Origin: a virus
Length of the DNA: 55,411 nt
Direction: 5' to 3' (one strand)
Virus record (IMG/VR): IMGVR_UViG_3300008999_000007
Span: 1 to 55,411 of that record
In this document: in pieces, positions 27,640 through 35,585 of the stretch
How positions within the stretch are numbered: the stretch's first letter is position 1
Layout: each line of letters begins with the position of its first letter
Program-made: the position numbers and the translations under genes
The notes under the pieces: model-generated
The model's input: only the letters and a program-made list of their open reading frames with translations
Told to the model about the DNA's origin: nothing
The model's database searches: none

Positions 27640-28980
27640 ATGTACCTATCAGAGACAATCCAACAGAAGTGGGGCGCAATTCTTAACCACGCCGATCTTC
27701 CAGAAATCAAAGACTCATACAAGAGAACGGTTACAGCCATTCTTTTAGAGAACCAAGAAAAAGCGCTTCGCGAAGACCGCACAATGCTGAGCGAACTAGC
27801 ACCATCCAATAACATTGGTGACGGTACTGCTGGTGTTGCTAAGTACGACCCTATCATGATCGGTCTCGTACGCCGTGCAATGCCTAACCTAATGGCATAT
27901 GACATCTGTGGCGTTCAGCCAATGACAGGCCCAACAGGCTTGATCTTCGCTATGCGTTCCACATACGGTAATGCCCGCTCTATGGCTGGTATGACTGAAG
28001 CGTTGTACAACGAAGCCGATACCGACTTCTCGTCTTCTTCCTTCAACACAGCTGCTGCTGGTGATGGTACTCCAAAGAACGGCACACACGCTGGTTCTGA
28101 TCCTGTTGCAGCCTCTGGCTACACAACTGGTGGCGGTATGACTACTGCTGAAGGTGAAGCATTGGGTGATGCATCTGCTAACTCTTTCGGACAAATGGGC
28201 TTCTCAATTGACAAGACCACAGTTACAGCTCGCACACGTGCTCTGAAAGCTGAATACACTCTTGAACTTGCTCAAGACTTGAAAGCTGTTCACGGTCTTG
28301 ATGCTGAGAGCGAATTGTCCAACATTCTTTCACAAGAAATTATGTTTGAGATTAACCGCGAAGTTGTTCGTACAATCTATGGCGTTGCTAAAACAGGTTC
28401 ACCTGCTACTGCTACTGCCGGTACATTCAACCTAGACGTTGACTCTAACGGTCGTTGGTCAGTTGAGCGTTTCAAAGGTCTGTTGTTTAACATCGAACGT
28501 GATGCTAACCACATTGGTCAAGATACTCGTCGTGGTAAGGGTAACTTCATCGTCTGTTCTTCAGACGTTGCATCCGCCCTCGCAATGGCCGGTGTACTAG
28601 ACTACACTCCTGCTCTATCTACAAACTTGAACGTTGATGATACAGGCAATACATTTGCCGGTGTTCTAAACGGTCGCTTCAAGGTGTACATTGATCCGTA
28701 TTCTGCTAACCTAGGTTCTGCCAGCCAGTTCTACATGGTTGGTTACAAAGGCACTTCGCCTTATGATGCCGGTCTATTCTATTGCCCTTACGTTCCATTG
28801 CAAATGGTTCGCGCAGTTGATCCTAACAGCTTCCAGCCAAAAATTGGCTTCAAGACTCGTTACGGAATGGTTGCTAACCCCTACGTTACTACATCTAACG
28901 GTGGTGAATCCGATGCATCCATCTTCACCGCTGGTCGTAACCAATACTATCGTAAGACTAAGGTTACTAACTTGATGTAA
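27640..28980 (+). CDS. gp23: Major capsid protein gp23
   Basis: The 446-aa major capsid protein. Conserved T4-like blocks are VRRAMPNLMAYDICGVQPMT (about 80-99), GLIFAMRSTYG, and the C-terminal FKTRYGMVANPY. The N-terminal ~52 residues are the expected scaffold-proximal propeptide. A gp21-type site LSE occurs at residues 50-52, just before LAPSNNIGDG. A strong terminator follows. Codon choice is the most biased of the window (many GGT, CGT and AAC codons), as expected for the most abundant protein. Confidence 0.97.
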   Translation: MYLSETIQQKWGAILNHADLPEIKDSYKRTVTAILLENQEKALREDRTMLSELAPSNNIGDGTAGVAKYDPIMIGLVRRAMPNLMAYDICGVQPMTGPTGLIFAMRSTYGNARSMAGMTEALYNEADTDFSSSSFNTAAAGDGTPKNGTHAGSDPVAASGYTTGGGMTTAEGEALGDASANSFGQMGFSIDKTTVTARTRALKAEYTLELAQDLKAVHGLDAESELSNILSQEIMFEINREVVRTIYGVAKTGSPATATAGTFNLDVDSNGRWSVERFKGLLFNIERDANHIGQDTRRGKGNFIVCSSDVASALAMAGVLDYTPALSTNLNVDDTGNTFAGVLNGRFKVYIDPYSANLGSASQFYMVGYKGTSPYDAGLFYCPYVPLQMVRAVDPNSFQPKIGFKTRYGMVANPYVTTSNGGESDASIFTAGRNQYYRKTKVTNLM

Positions 28981-29025
28981 TCTAAAGCCGTCGATAAGAA
29001 CGGATCCTAGCTCGCGGGCTGGGTT

Positions 29026-29054
29026 AAAGGGGAGCAGAAATGCTCCCTTTTTTT
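29026..29054 (+). terminator. Rho-independent terminator after gp23
   Basis: Stem AAAGGGGAGCA (29026-29036) pairs with TGCTCCCTTTT (29041-29051) with a GAAA tetraloop and a T-run to 29054. This is the strongest terminator in the window. It ends the structural operon. Confidence 0.92.
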
Positions 29055-29057
29055 CGT

Positions 29058-29065
29058 TATAAATA
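29058..29065 (+). promoter_or_regulatory. T4-type late promoter after the gp23 terminator
   Basis: Exact TATAAATA three bases after the T-run of the gp23 terminator and 19 bases before the next start codon, so the downstream gene is switched on independently. Confidence 0.8.
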
Positions 29066-29083
29066 TTGAAAAGGAAACATAAG

Positions 29084-29671
29084 ATGTTTACAGCAAATCT
29101 CAGTACCGTACTAAATGACATAACCAGTGTTACAACAGCCCCGGTTACAAATTACCTTAGACCGAATGCATTTCGGTTTACTATCAAAGACATTCCCGGG
29201 GTAGCATACTCATGCCAGTCAGCAAACCTACCTTCCCTGGCACTTGGATATACAACACAACCAACACCCTTTCTTGATATCCCACACGTTGGTGATAAAA
29301 ATGCTTTTGGAGACTTTACCATTCGGTTTTTAATATCAGAAACTATGTCAAATTATATAGAATTATATGATTGGTTAGTGGCACTTGGCTTCCCTAACGA
29401 CTATAATCAATATAGAAATTTTACTGGTGATCGGTTAAATAGATTTCCGTTCGTAAAGAATGCTAGGGGTGCCCCGGAGGCTGTAGCCTATTCTGATGGT
29501 ACCCTAACTATTCTTGACAGTAATAATATTCCTAAAACTAATATAAATTTTAAGGATATGTTCCCAACATCTATTGAGGCGTTAGATTTTGATATCACCT
29601 CGTCTTCGGTGGAGTATTTCGTAGGTATAGCTTCATTTAAATATAAGTTATTTGAGATTGAAGGTTTGTAA
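29084..29671 (+). CDS. Tail tube/baseplate-like structural protein
   Basis: A 195-aa protein. The start at 29084 is preferred because it follows an AAAGGAAA ribosome site and a late promoter ends at 29065; an upstream TTG is possible. The blocks RPNAFRFTIKDIPGVAYSCQ, DIPHVGDKNAFGDFTIRFLI and NYIELYDWLVALGFPNDY resemble the tail tube / baseplate gp54 fold in which each tube protein carries a similar beta-sandwich. T4-like cyanophages place tail-completion genes here, but it does not look like gp3. Late expression supports a virion role. Confidence 0.65.
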   Translation: MFTANLSTVLNDITSVTTAPVTNYLRPNAFRFTIKDIPGVAYSCQSANLPSLALGYTTQPTPFLDIPHVGDKNAFGDFTIRFLISETMSNYIELYDWLVALGFPNDYNQYRNFTGDRLNRFPFVKNARGAPEAVAYSDGTLTILDSNNIPKTNINFKDMFPTSIEALDFDITSSSVEYFVGIASFKYKLFEIEGL

Positions 29672-29692
29672 TTTTACATTTTTGGAGATTTT

Positions 29693-30565
29693 ATGGCACA
29701 AAAGAAAATTGAATTGAGTTTGGATGAAGTTCGCAAGAACAAGTTTTTTATTGCTACACCATGTTATGGTGGTCAGCTTAATGAGCCCTACTTTAGGTCT
29801 GTAATTAAGATGATGACATTCTTTAACCAGCATCAGATCCCTCTTGCCTTTGGTACGATTGCTAATGAGTCTTTAGTTACTCGAGCAAGAAATGTGCTGC
29901 TAGCTTATTTCCTTGCATCTGATTATTCCCACTTACTCTTTATCGACGCCGATATTGAGTTTCAAACAGAAGATGTACTTAAACTATATGCACATGACAA
30001 AGATGTTGTTGTAGGTGCATATCCAAAGAAAGGTGTAGCCTGGGATAAGATTAGATCTAATCTAACTGATCCAGCTAATAAAGATAGAGAAATGTCTGAC
30101 CGCGATATGGCATCGTTTGGTTCTGACTACGCTATTAACTTCCAGTTCCTTGATAAAGAGACAAAGACTATTGGAGTAGAGAACGGACTCGTTAAATTAC
30201 ACGATGCTGGTACAGGCTTTATGATGATTAAGAGAGAGGCTATTCTTAAGATGATTAAGGCTTATCCTGAGTTTAAGTATAATAATGACGTCAACATTAA
30301 CAATGACAGTCTCAAAGATAAATTCTATGCCATGTTTGATACGATGATTGATCCGATCGATCGTAGATATCTTTCGGAAGATTATACCTTCTGTCGCCGC
30401 TGGCAAGCCATTGGTGGTGATATCTGGCTTGATCCTTCTATCTCTTTAAACCACTACGGTCATTTCTGCTTCCAGGGTAACCCCGAGGCTATTATTAACT
30501 TTAACTCCACCGCCCAACCTGACGTTCCAAAGGTAGATACTATCACACTTGATCTTCCTGATTAA
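29693..30565 (+). CDS. GT-A glycosyltransferase-like protein
   Basis: A 290-aa protein. FFIATPCYGGQLNEPYFRSV (about 18-37), the acidic DAD motif in LLFIDADIEF (85-87), and a C-terminal LSEDYTFCRRWQAIGGDIWL are the pattern of a nucleotide-sugar-dependent GT-A transferase found in many T4-like marine phages. The substrate is unknown; virion protein or DNA glycosylation are both possible. It has its own GGAG ribosome site. It lies between the tube-like gene and uvsY. Confidence 0.7.
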   Translation: MAQKKIELSLDEVRKNKFFIATPCYGGQLNEPYFRSVIKMMTFFNQHQIPLAFGTIANESLVTRARNVLLAYFLASDYSHLLFIDADIEFQTEDVLKLYAHDKDVVVGAYPKKGVAWDKIRSNLTDPANKDREMSDRDMASFGSDYAINFQFLDKETKTIGVENGLVKLHDAGTGFMMIKREAILKMIKAYPEFKYNNDVNINNDSLKDKFYAMFDTMIDPIDRRYLSEDYTFCRRWQAIGGDIWLDPSISLNHYGHFCFQGNPEAIINFNSTAQPDVPKVDTITLDLPD

Positions 30566-30577
30566 GTAGTATATAAT
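30549..30577 (+). promoter_or_regulatory. Sigma70-like promoter abutting uvsY
   Basis: TTGATC (30549-30554), a 17-base spacer and TATAAT (30572-30577). The -10 is embedded in AAGTAGTATATAAT, a 14-mer that recurs at 33474 and 49569. The uvsY ATG is 5 bases after the -10, so the transcript would be leaderless. Confidence 0.75.
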
Positions 30578-30582
30578 ACATT

Positions 30583-31023
30583 ATGAAATTAAGTGAACTG
30601 CAGGAAGAATGGGTAAAGGATGCCCCTATTGATCAAACAAACCTTGGTCAAGAGGCGGCAAGGGTGCCCACCCTTCATGCAAAGTATCTTTCAATTCTTT
30701 CTAAGACAAAACTTCAATTACGCAAAGCGGAGTCTGATTATCTCAACACCAGAAGAATGAAGTATAAATTTTATCGCGGTGAGTTAACCCGGGTAGAGCT
30801 AGAGGATCTTGGATGGGATCAATTTCAAGGTAATAAGCCTCTAAAGAATGAGATGGACGAGTTCTTGCAATGCGATCAACAGTTACTTGAATTGCAAGAT
30901 AAACATGAGTATTATAAGACTGTCATCTATACGTTAGAACAAATCATTCGCTCAATCAACTCTAGAACTTGGGATGTAAAGACAACCTTAGAGTGGACTA
31001 AGTTTACGAACGGCATGATGTAA
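30583..31023 (+). CDS. uvsY: Recombination mediator UvsY
   Basis: A 146-aa protein. LSELQEEWVKDAPIDQTNLG and the C-terminal IIRSINSRTWDVKTTLEW are typical of UvsY, the hexameric mediator that loads the UvsX recombinase onto gp32-coated single-stranded DNA. Length matches T4 UvsY (137 aa). There is no Shine-Dalgarno sequence; a sigma70-like promoter ends 5 bases before the ATG. The stop overlaps uvsW. Confidence 0.93.
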   Translation: MKLSELQEEWVKDAPIDQTNLGQEAARVPTLHAKYLSILSKTKLQLRKAESDYLNTRRMKYKFYRGELTRVELEDLGWDQFQGNKPLKNEMDEFLQCDQQLLELQDKHEYYKTVIYTLEQIIRSINSRTWDVKTTLEWTKFTNGMM

Positions 31024-32510
31024 TGGCGGATATTTCGATAAAGAAAAAAAACGAAGTATATCTAACTGTCCAATCCGATCCTTCTATTGCGCAGGAACTA
31101 GTAGATCACTTCTCCTTTGATGCCCCTGGCGCAAAGTTTCACCCCCTCTACAGAAACAAACTCTGGGATGGGAAGATTAGACTCTTTTCAATGTTTACAA
31201 AAGAGTTATATTGTGGTCTATTAACATACCTCGAACACTTTGCCGAAGTAAATAACTACACCATTGATTACGAGCAGTATGTTACCCAGGCAGATGCCAT
31301 CACGCCTGATATAGTAAAAGAGTTTGTCAAAACGCTTGACATCTCGCTCCCAAATGGAGCAGAGATACGGGACTATCAACTTGATGCTATTCACCATGCT
31401 ATAAAAGATGCAAGAGCCCTTCTCCTATCTCCCACAGGCTCTGGTAAGTCACTTATCATATACTGTCTGATTAGGTGGAATGAAAAGTTTAAACGCCGAC
31501 AACTTATTTTAGTTCCTACCACATCATTGGTAGAGCAGATGTATACAGACTTCCAGTCTTATTCGATGAATAATGGTTGGAAGTCATCTGAGAACTGCGG
31601 CAGAATATATTCTGGGCATGATAAGCATACCGATATGCCTGTTATCATATCTACATGGCAATCTATCTATTTGATGCCTAAGCAATTTTTCGCTGACTTT
31701 CAGGTCATATATGGTGATGAAGCTCACCTGTTCAAGGCAAAATCCTTAACCAGTATTATGCACAAATGTGTTAATACACCTTATCGAATAGGTACAACAG
31801 GTACCCTTGATGGAACAAAAACCCACAAGCTAGTATTAGAAGGTATCTTTGGTCCAGTATATAAAGTTACTACTACTAAACAGTTGATGGATAATGATCA
31901 ATTGGCTGAGTTAAGAATATTTGGTATAGTTCTTCAGTACCCTGATGATGTAAAGAAGGGTAACAAGGATAACAAGTATCCTGATGAAATGGACTTCCTT
32001 GTACAGTATGAACCAAGAAACAAATTTATACGAAATCTTGCACTAAAACAAGAGGGAAATACCCTGGTTTTGTTTCAATTTGTAGAGAAACACGGTAAGA
32101 TCCTCTATGATATGATCAATAATAAGGACTCAGAAAGAAAAGTATTTTTTGTACATGGAGGTACTGATACTGAGCAAAGAGAGAACATTAGACGTATCAC
32201 AGAGGGAGAGTCAGATGCTATTATTGTTGCAAGCTATGGTACTTTTTCAACAGGCATAAATATCAAGAACCTACATAATATTATATTCGCATCACCTACA
32301 AAGTCTCGAATTCGTAACCTGCAATCAATTGGTAGGGGGTTAAGGAGAGGGGAAGAGAAGGTATTTTGTAACTTATATGATATTGGGGATGATCTGACAT
32401 GGAAGACCAGGAAGAACTTTACCCTACATCACATGATTGAGCGTATAAAGATTTATAACGATGAACTTTTTGATTACAAATTAATTAAGGTCGATCTTAA
32501 TGTACAGTAA
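31023..32510 (+). CDS. uvsW: Recombination helicase UvsW
   Basis: A 495-aa superfamily 2 helicase. The N-terminal domain (1-105) contains FHPLYRNKLWDGKIRLFS, typical of UvsW. Walker A is SPTGSGKS (136-143), the DEAH box is GDEAH (231-235), and motif VI is QSIGRGLRRGE in the second RecA domain. UvsW remodels forks and R-loops and helps switch T4 from origin-dependent to recombination-dependent replication. It is coupled to uvsY (TAATG). Confidence 0.95.
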   Translation: MADISIKKKNEVYLTVQSDPSIAQELVDHFSFDAPGAKFHPLYRNKLWDGKIRLFSMFTKELYCGLLTYLEHFAEVNNYTIDYEQYVTQADAITPDIVKEFVKTLDISLPNGAEIRDYQLDAIHHAIKDARALLLSPTGSGKSLIIYCLIRWNEKFKRRQLILVPTTSLVEQMYTDFQSYSMNNGWKSSENCGRIYSGHDKHTDMPVIISTWQSIYLMPKQFFADFQVIYGDEAHLFKAKSLTSIMHKCVNTPYRIGTTGTLDGTKTHKLVLEGIFGPVYKVTTTKQLMDNDQLAELRIFGIVLQYPDDVKKGNKDNKYPDEMDFLVQYEPRNKFIRNLALKQEGNTLVLFQFVEKHGKILYDMINNKDSERKVFFVHGGTDTEQRENIRRITEGESDAIIVASYGTFSTGINIKNLHNIIFASPTKSRIRNLQSIGRGLRRGEEKVFCNLYDIGDDLTWKTRKNFTLHHMIERIKIYNDELFDYKLIKVDLNVQ

Positions 32511-32934
32511 GCTATTAAAGTTAACCAATGGAGATAATTTAATTGTCTCTACCGAAGACAACTGTTTGGATCTGCACGAGAAGAAGTACATTACTATTAC
32601 AGATCCTGTAGAGATTACTAGTATGCGATTCCCTCATGGCAATATGGTTGTTGAGACTTTTGTTATGTCTAAGTGGATAAAGATGGCAACGGATAGTGCA
32701 ATGCAAATCCCCGTAGCAAGTATCTTGATTGCAGTAGACGTAATTGAAAAAGCCGATACGCAGTACAAAGAGTTTTTGTTAGAGTATGTTAAAAGAGATA
32801 ATGAATTAGAGAATGCAGATATAGAAGTACCCGATACGGGGGTTGAATTAGAGAAGTTTTATAAAATGTTAGCGAATTCCGAGGAGGAAGAAGATGATAG
32901 TCGGCCAAGTAGTGGAACGCAAACCGTCCACTGA
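32500..32934 (+). CDS. Conserved protein between uvsW and gp55, Sm-like N-terminus
   Basis: A 144-aa protein. The N-terminal part (YSKLLKLTNGDNLIVSTED, then HEKKYITITDPVEI) has the strand pattern of an Sm/SH3-like barrel. The C-terminal half is helical and ends in an acidic tail (NSEEEEDDS). Its position between uvsW and gp55 is shared by many marine T4-like phages. It overlaps uvsW by 11 bases and gp55 by 41. Function is unknown; a transcription or RNA-related role is only a guess from neighbours. Confidence 0.6.
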   Translation: MYSKLLKLTNGDNLIVSTEDNCLDLHEKKYITITDPVEITSMRFPHGNMVVETFVMSKWIKMATDSAMQIPVASILIAVDVIEKADTQYKEFLLEYVKRDNELENADIEVPDTGVELEKFYKMLANSEEEEDDSRPSSGTQTVH

Positions 32935-33472
32935 AAAAAAAGCACCAGCACATTACGTTGATAATAAAAAATTCTATGAAGCTTTAGTCGAGCATCGTCG
33001 AGGTATAGATGAGGCAAAAGTAAAAGGTGTTGAGCCTCCTCGTGTGAGTGAGTATATTGGAGAGTGCTTTCTTAAGATTGCCACCCACCTATCGTACAAA
33101 GCCAACTTCATTAACTATACCTATAAGGATGATATGATATCCGATGGTATTGAGAACTGTCTTACTGCTGTTGCAAAATTTGATCCAGCTCGCGGTACAA
33201 ATCCTTTCGCATACTACACCCAGATTACATTCTTTGCCTTTGTACGCAGAATACAAAAAGAAAAGAAACAGCAAGCAACCAAATACAAGTTACTTGAAAA
33301 TGTAGATATTGATATGATACTGTCCCAATCAGAGGGGAACGAAGAGTTTGCAAACAGCCTGGTTGAGATGATACGTAAACAAGTAGACATGATTGATATC
33401 GATCGCCGTACAGTACCTAAGGCTAAAAAGAAAAAGGTAAAAGAAGACGAAGGTACTCTTGACATAGAGTAG
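32894..33472 (+). CDS. gp55: Late-transcription sigma factor gp55
   Basis: A 192-aa minimal sigma factor. VSEYIGECFLKIATHLSYKA, YKDDMISDGIENCLTAVAKF and NPFAYYTQITFFAFVRRIQK correspond to the sigma region 2-like part that recognises TATAAATA. It lacks region 4, as in T4, where the sliding clamp and gp33 supply activation. A GAGGAGGAAG ribosome site inside the previous gene decides the start. Multiple TATAAATA promoters in the window match its expected specificity. Confidence 0.95.
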   Translation: MIVGQVVERKPSTEKKAPAHYVDNKKFYEALVEHRRGIDEAKVKGVEPPRVSEYIGECFLKIATHLSYKANFINYTYKDDMISDGIENCLTAVAKFDPARGTNPFAYYTQITFFAFVRRIQKEKKQQATKYKLLENVDIDMILSQSEGNEEFANSLVEMIRKQVDMIDIDRRTVPKAKKKKVKEDEGTLDIE

Positions 33473-33487
33473 AAAGTAGTATATAAT
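33459..33487 (+). promoter_or_regulatory. Perfect sigma70 consensus promoter
   Basis: TTGACA (33459-33464), 17-base spacer, TATAAT (33482-33487): identical to the bacterial consensus. It lies inside the 3' end of gp55. The next start codon is only 5 bases after the -10, with no ribosome site. Confidence 0.85.
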
Positions 33488-33492
33488 AGGGC

Positions 33493-33807
33493 ATGCCTAC
33501 AAAAGTATACTATTATATTAAAGATAAAGAAGGATACGCCTCTGAGGATAAGACCTATCATAGCATCCCAGAAGATGAGGACGGCCTTTTCTTGTGGCAG
33601 CACATTAATAAGGCTCGCAAGCAGGCTGGGGTCCCCCGTGAACGTTTCTTTATAATTAATACCTCTTGTTCTCCCCGTAAGAAGTCAACTTGGATTAATC
33701 CCGACTGGCCTCCTGCACCCTTTCCTAAACTGAAAAAAACTAGACTGGCCTTCGGTAGATATGTTATCGAGAAACCACCAGAACCAGTTGATCCAGACTT
33801 TGACTAG
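33493..33807 (+). CDS. Hypothetical protein, leaderless expression likely
   Basis: A 104-aa protein of unknown function. N-terminal KVYYYIKDKEGYASED suggests a small beta domain; the C-terminus is Pro-rich (PDWPPAPFPK, EKPPEPVDPDF). A perfect sigma70 promoter ends 5 bases upstream and there is no Shine-Dalgarno, so translation would start at the 5' end of the mRNA. A second promoter overlaps its end and serves the next operon. Confidence 0.7.
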   Translation: MPTKVYYYIKDKEGYASEDKTYHSIPEDEDGLFLWQHINKARKQAGVPRERFFIINTSCSPRKKSTWINPDWPPAPFPKLKKTRLAFGRYVIEKPPEPVDPDFD

Positions 33808-33817
33808 CCTATATAAT
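33788..33817 (+). promoter_or_regulatory. Sigma70-like promoter for the deazaguanine operon
   Basis: TTGATC (33788-33793), 18-base spacer, TATAAT (33812-33817), overlapping the end of the preceding gene. It would give a leader of about 60 bases before the start at 33883. Confidence 0.65.
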
Positions 33818-33843
33818 GTACAGTGCCATCCCACTTAAACTAT

Positions 33844-33863
33844 GTAGCTGTCCTTCCAGCTAT
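33844..33863 (+). other. Hairpin in the leader of the queE operon
   Basis: TAGCTG (33845-33850) pairs with CAGCTA (33857-33862) over a TCCTTC loop, with one extra G-T pair. It lies between the promoter and an ACTAGGAG ribosome site. A regulatory role is possible but no known riboswitch class was matched. Confidence 0.4.
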
Positions 33864-33882
33864 CCAATAACTAGGAGTATAA

Positions 33883-34053
33883 ATGTTCAAATTTGATCTA
33901 CATCCAGATCCCGCTTGGCATGCTCGTATCAGCTTTGTAAAAAGCGGACTTCGGGTAATTGCCGGTCTCTTCCTTATTTCCAGTAGCTTACTTGGCGCTG
34001 GTATCTTTTTAATCCTTGCTGAAATCCTTGGCGTTGCAGAGGAGCTTGTCTAA
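33883..34053 (+). CDS. Small single-pass membrane protein
   Basis: A 56-aa protein. An N-terminal amphipathic part (FKFDLHPDPAWHARISFVKS) leads into one hydrophobic segment (about residues 25-48, LRVIAGLFLISSSLLGAGIF). It starts after a good TAGGAGTATAA ribosome site and its TAA overlaps the queE ATG. Its role is unknown; being first in the modification operon it may serve membrane or host-takeover functions. Confidence 0.7.
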   Translation: MFKFDLHPDPAWHARISFVKSGLRVIAGLFLISSSLLGAGIFLILAEILGVAEELV

Positions 34054-34901
34054 TGGCTAAACTTAAAGTAGCAGAGTTGTTTTATTCTATTCAAGGAGAG
34101 GGTAGATTTATGGGAGTACCGTCTGTATTCCTACGAGTCTTCGGGTGTAACTTTACGTGCGGTGGGTTTGGTATGCCCAAGGGCGAGGAAAGTAAGGAGC
34201 GGGATTATGCAGCAGCTGAAGTTAAAAAGTATCTATCTTATAAAGATCTTCCTCTTGTCAGTACAGGCTGTGATAGCTATGCTTCTTGGGATCCTCGGTT
34301 TAAGCATCTTAGCCCTGTACTCGATACTAATAGTATTACCTATTCAATTATGGATATACTACCGCACAAGAGGTGGGAAGACGAACATCTTGTAATTACA
34401 GGTGGTGAGCCTTTGCTAGGATGGCAGCGCGCTTACCCCGATCTATTGGATCATGATAGTAATAAGAGATTAAAAGAGTTAACGTTTGAGACAAATGGTA
34501 CACAGGATCTAACCAGTGAGTTCCGTAAGTACTTAAATGATAACTGGACAAAGACCCGTAAGGATCAACTCACCTTCTCCGTATCACCTAAGCTATCAGT
34601 GTCTGGTGAAAAGAAAGAAGAGGCAATTCTTCCTGATATTGTTACTATGTATGAATGGTTTGGATATACGTATCTTAAGTTCGTAGTAGCTACTCAGGAG
34701 GATGCGGATGAGGCAGAGGAAGCTGTAAATGCATATCGTAAGAGTGGATTTAATGGGCCAGTATACCTGATGCCGCTTGGTGGGGTAGAGTCTGTCTACT
34801 CTCTTAATAATCGACGGGTTGCGGAGCTAGCAATGAAGAAGGGTTGGAGATATTCTGATCGTCTACAGGTACCGCTTTTTAAAAACGAATGGGGAACATA
34901 A
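34053..34901 (+). CDS. queE: 7-carboxy-7-deazaguanine synthase QueE
   Basis: A 282-aa radical SAM enzyme that ring-contracts carboxy-tetrahydropterin to 7-carboxy-7-deazaguanine, the third step to preQ0. ELFYSIQGEGRFMGVPSVFL (8-27) is the QueE signature, ITGGEP (115-120) binds SAM, and FETNGT (145-150) is conserved. The cluster cysteines are C32 and C36 (CNFTC), but the third, C73 in STGCDSY, lies 36 residues later instead of 2 in the standard CxxxCxxC spacing. The insertion is rich in charged residues. It overlaps the upstream small gene. Confidence 0.9.
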   Translation: MAKLKVAELFYSIQGEGRFMGVPSVFLRVFGCNFTCGGFGMPKGEESKERDYAAAEVKKYLSYKDLPLVSTGCDSYASWDPRFKHLSPVLDTNSITYSIMDILPHKRWEDEHLVITGGEPLLGWQRAYPDLLDHDSNKRLKELTFETNGTQDLTSEFRKYLNDNWTKTRKDQLTFSVSPKLSVSGEKKEEAILPDIVTMYEWFGYTYLKFVVATQEDADEAEEAVNAYRKSGFNGPVYLMPLGGVESVYSLNNRRVAELAMKKGWRYSDRLQVPLFKNEWGT

Positions 34902-34904
34902 AAA

Positions 34905-35582
34905 ATGAGTTTAACTAAAACTAAAACTGATGCCGAACTAGGCTATAAGGTTGAGGAATATCTAAAATCTAAAGGTGTTCATACACCTATCGTTATTGAT
35001 AAGCTTCTTGTAAAAGAAGATGCTAAGATCAAACGTATTGAGAAGCACTTTGGCGCTATCATGGACATCCTCGGGCTTGACCGAGAGGATGATTCATTAA
35101 TGGATACTCCAAAGAGGGTAGCTAAAATGTATGTAAATGAAATCTTCTGGGGCTTGAAACCAGAGAACTTTCCAAAGTGTACTGTCATCGATAATAAGAT
35201 GGGGTACGATGAGATGGTAATCGAGAAGGACATTACATTGATGTCTAACTGTGAGCACCACTTTGTTACTATCGACGCTAAAGCCCACATTGCTTATATT
35301 CCTAAGGATAAGGTATTAGGTCTATCGAAAATGAATCGTATTGTAGAGTACTTTGCCCGTCGCCCTCAGGTACAGGAACGTATTGCCGAGCAAATCTACC
35401 ATGCGCTCAGTTTTATTCTCGATACCGAAGATGTGGCAGTTGTAATCGAGGGAGTTCATTACTGCGTAAAATCGAGAGGGGTTGAAGATCATAACTCCTA
35501 TACCATGACTGCAAAGCTCGGTGGATGTTTTAAAAGTGAGCCCGATTGCCGTGCAGAGTTTATGTCTCTAATTAAGAATTAA
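34905..35582 (+). CDS. folE: GTP cyclohydrolase I FolE
   Basis: A 225-aa enzyme converting GTP to dihydroneopterin triphosphate, the entry step of 7-deazaguanine synthesis. MDTPKRVAKMYVNEIFWGL is the conserved N-terminal block. The zinc ligands are intact: C116 and H119 in SNCEHHF, and C187 in VHYCVKSRG. SKMNRIVEYFARRPQVQER is also typical. Length matches bacterial FolE (222 aa in E. coli). It follows queE after 3 bases. Confidence 0.96.
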   Translation: MSLTKTKTDAELGYKVEEYLKSKGVHTPIVIDKLLVKEDAKIKRIEKHFGAIMDILGLDREDDSLMDTPKRVAKMYVNEIFWGLKPENFPKCTVIDNKMGYDEMVIEKDITLMSNCEHHFVTIDAKAHIAYIPKDKVLGLSKMNRIVEYFARRPQVQERIAEQIYHALSFILDTEDVAVVIEGVHYCVKSRGVEDHNSYTMTAKLGGCFKSEPDCRAEFMSLIKN

Positions 35583-35585
35583 ATT

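Noticed and set aside
33812-33890. A known preQ1 riboswitch before the queE operon
   Set aside because: The hairpins are too small and the conserved loop residues of preQ1-I, -II or -III could not be matched by eye; left as an open finding only.
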